From an uncultured Bacilli bacterium (GTDB lineage: Bacteria; Bacillota_I; Bacilli_A; RF39; UBA660): 5,821 nt of DNA. Positions within the stretch are counted from its first letter, which is position 1, and the number at the start of each line of letters is the position of its first letter. The position numbers and the translations under genes are program-made. Location: the NCBI GenBank assembly GCA_947853365.1, contig CANTWQ010000107.1, positions 1 through 5,821 on the forward strand, written 5' to 3'. The notes under the pieces are model-generated. The model saw only the letters and a list, made by a program, of their open reading frames with translations. It was not told the DNA's origin and searched no databases. Below are positions 5,589 to 5,821 of this stretch, in pieces.

Positions 5589-5624
5589 AAAATATAATAT
5601 AATAGAAATGAAGACAAAACGTCT
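5589..5624 (-). promoter_or_regulatory. Candidate promoter of the controller-endonuclease operon with overlapping dyad
   Basis: On the minus strand, TTGTCT (5612-5617) is followed by an extremely A/T-rich segment with possible -10 boxes TATTTT (5589-5594, 17-base spacing) or TATATT (5591-5596, 15-base spacing). The -35 is embedded in the inverted repeat AGAC-N5-GTCT (5612-5624), which recalls the GAC/GTC half-sites of known C-boxes. A weak promoter needing activation suits this operon type. The exact boxes are uncertain, since TATAAT-like strings occur on both strands here. Confidence 0.35.
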
Positions 5625-5640
5625 ACATACAATAAGTTAC

Positions 5641-5821
5641 ATAAAAAAGGTTCCAGAATGCCTCGAGAGTGGTTAGATCAAACATCCATTGCCAGAGAAA
5701 ACGAAACCTTTTGATCAACGGTATTCGTCTATGAAGAGACGTCATGTATCGGGAACAATACAATCGAATTTTAGTGAATAATGATTAAAAATGTTGTCGC
5801 ATCTTTCAAAAAATGATATAG
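5641..5821. other. Right-end gene-free stretch, possibly decayed coding DNA
   Basis: Together with the controller leader (from 5509) this makes more than 300 bases without an intact gene. All frames are broken by stops. Short open runs exist: one plus frame reads MPREWLDQTSIARENETF from 5658 to a TGA, then VFVYEETSCIGNNTIEF to tandem stops, with a faint resemblance to the N-terminal 'S-x-I-x-x-N-T' region of Fic proteins. Another reads from 5674 to a TAA at 5776-5778. Small inverted repeats are CGTCT/AGACG (5726-5730/5737-5741) and AAAAGGTT/AACCTTTT (5645-5652/5705-5712). None is a convincing terminator, and I call no gene here. Confidence 0.3.

Noticed and set aside
5645..5712. AAAAGGTT/AACCTTTT as an intrinsic terminator
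   Set aside because: The 52-base loop is far too long and the arms are weak.
1..5821. CRISPR array, tRNA/rRNA genes or insertion sequence
   Set aside because: I saw no regularly spaced repeats, tRNA-like cloverleaf sequence, rRNA segments, transposase motifs or paired terminal inverted repeats.

Overview
The window looks like chromosomal DNA of a low-GC Gram-positive bacterium (Bacillota). It is A+T-rich, has AAGGAG/AAAGGA Shine-Dalgarno sites and consensus sigma-A promoters, uses TAA at every gene end, and carries a YlmH protein typical of that phylum. An Erysipelotrichia- or Bacilli-like host is a guess. TGA is used as a stop and TGG as Trp, so there is no sign of a Mycoplasma-type code.

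Left end (1-634): the C-terminus of a truncated protein, probably a GNAT acetyltransferase, then an 88-codon orphan ORF without a ribosome binding site, then about 220 bases with broken reading frames that look like decayed coding DNA. Next, on the minus strand, is ylmH (635-1315), an S4-domain RNA-binding protein of ribosome quality control, with its own promoter. Divergent from it is a NERD-HRDC protein (1467-2459), a predicted PD-(D/E)XK-type nuclease fold joined to a nucleic-acid-binding HRDC module.

Right half (2519-5640): what appears to be a complete controller-regulated Type II restriction-modification system. A 732-residue gamma-type N6-adenine DNA methyltransferase (two N-terminal helix-turn-helix segments, a DPCCGTGNF/NPPW catalytic core and a TaqI-type target-recognition region) is read rightward from a perfect TTGACA-N17-TATAAT promoter. 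Facing it on the minus strand is a two-gene operon: a 76-residue XRE-family controller (C) protein overlapping by 8 bases a 183-residue protein with a D...ExK signature, the likely restriction endonuclease. The M and R genes converge and overlap by 41 bases at their 3' ends.

Inferred logic: the methyltransferase is made at once from its strong promoter and protects the DNA. The C protein accumulates slowly, autoregulates through palindromes upstream of its gene and admits endonuclease synthesis later by translational coupling. The NERD-HRDC protein may be an accessory nuclease in the same defence neighbourhood, but nothing in the sequence proves a link. The last 180 bases hold no convincing gene. 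The candidates for novelty are the endonuclease, whose specificity family I cannot name, the two-HTH methyltransferase, a possible shared C operator, and the NERD-HRDC/RM pairing.
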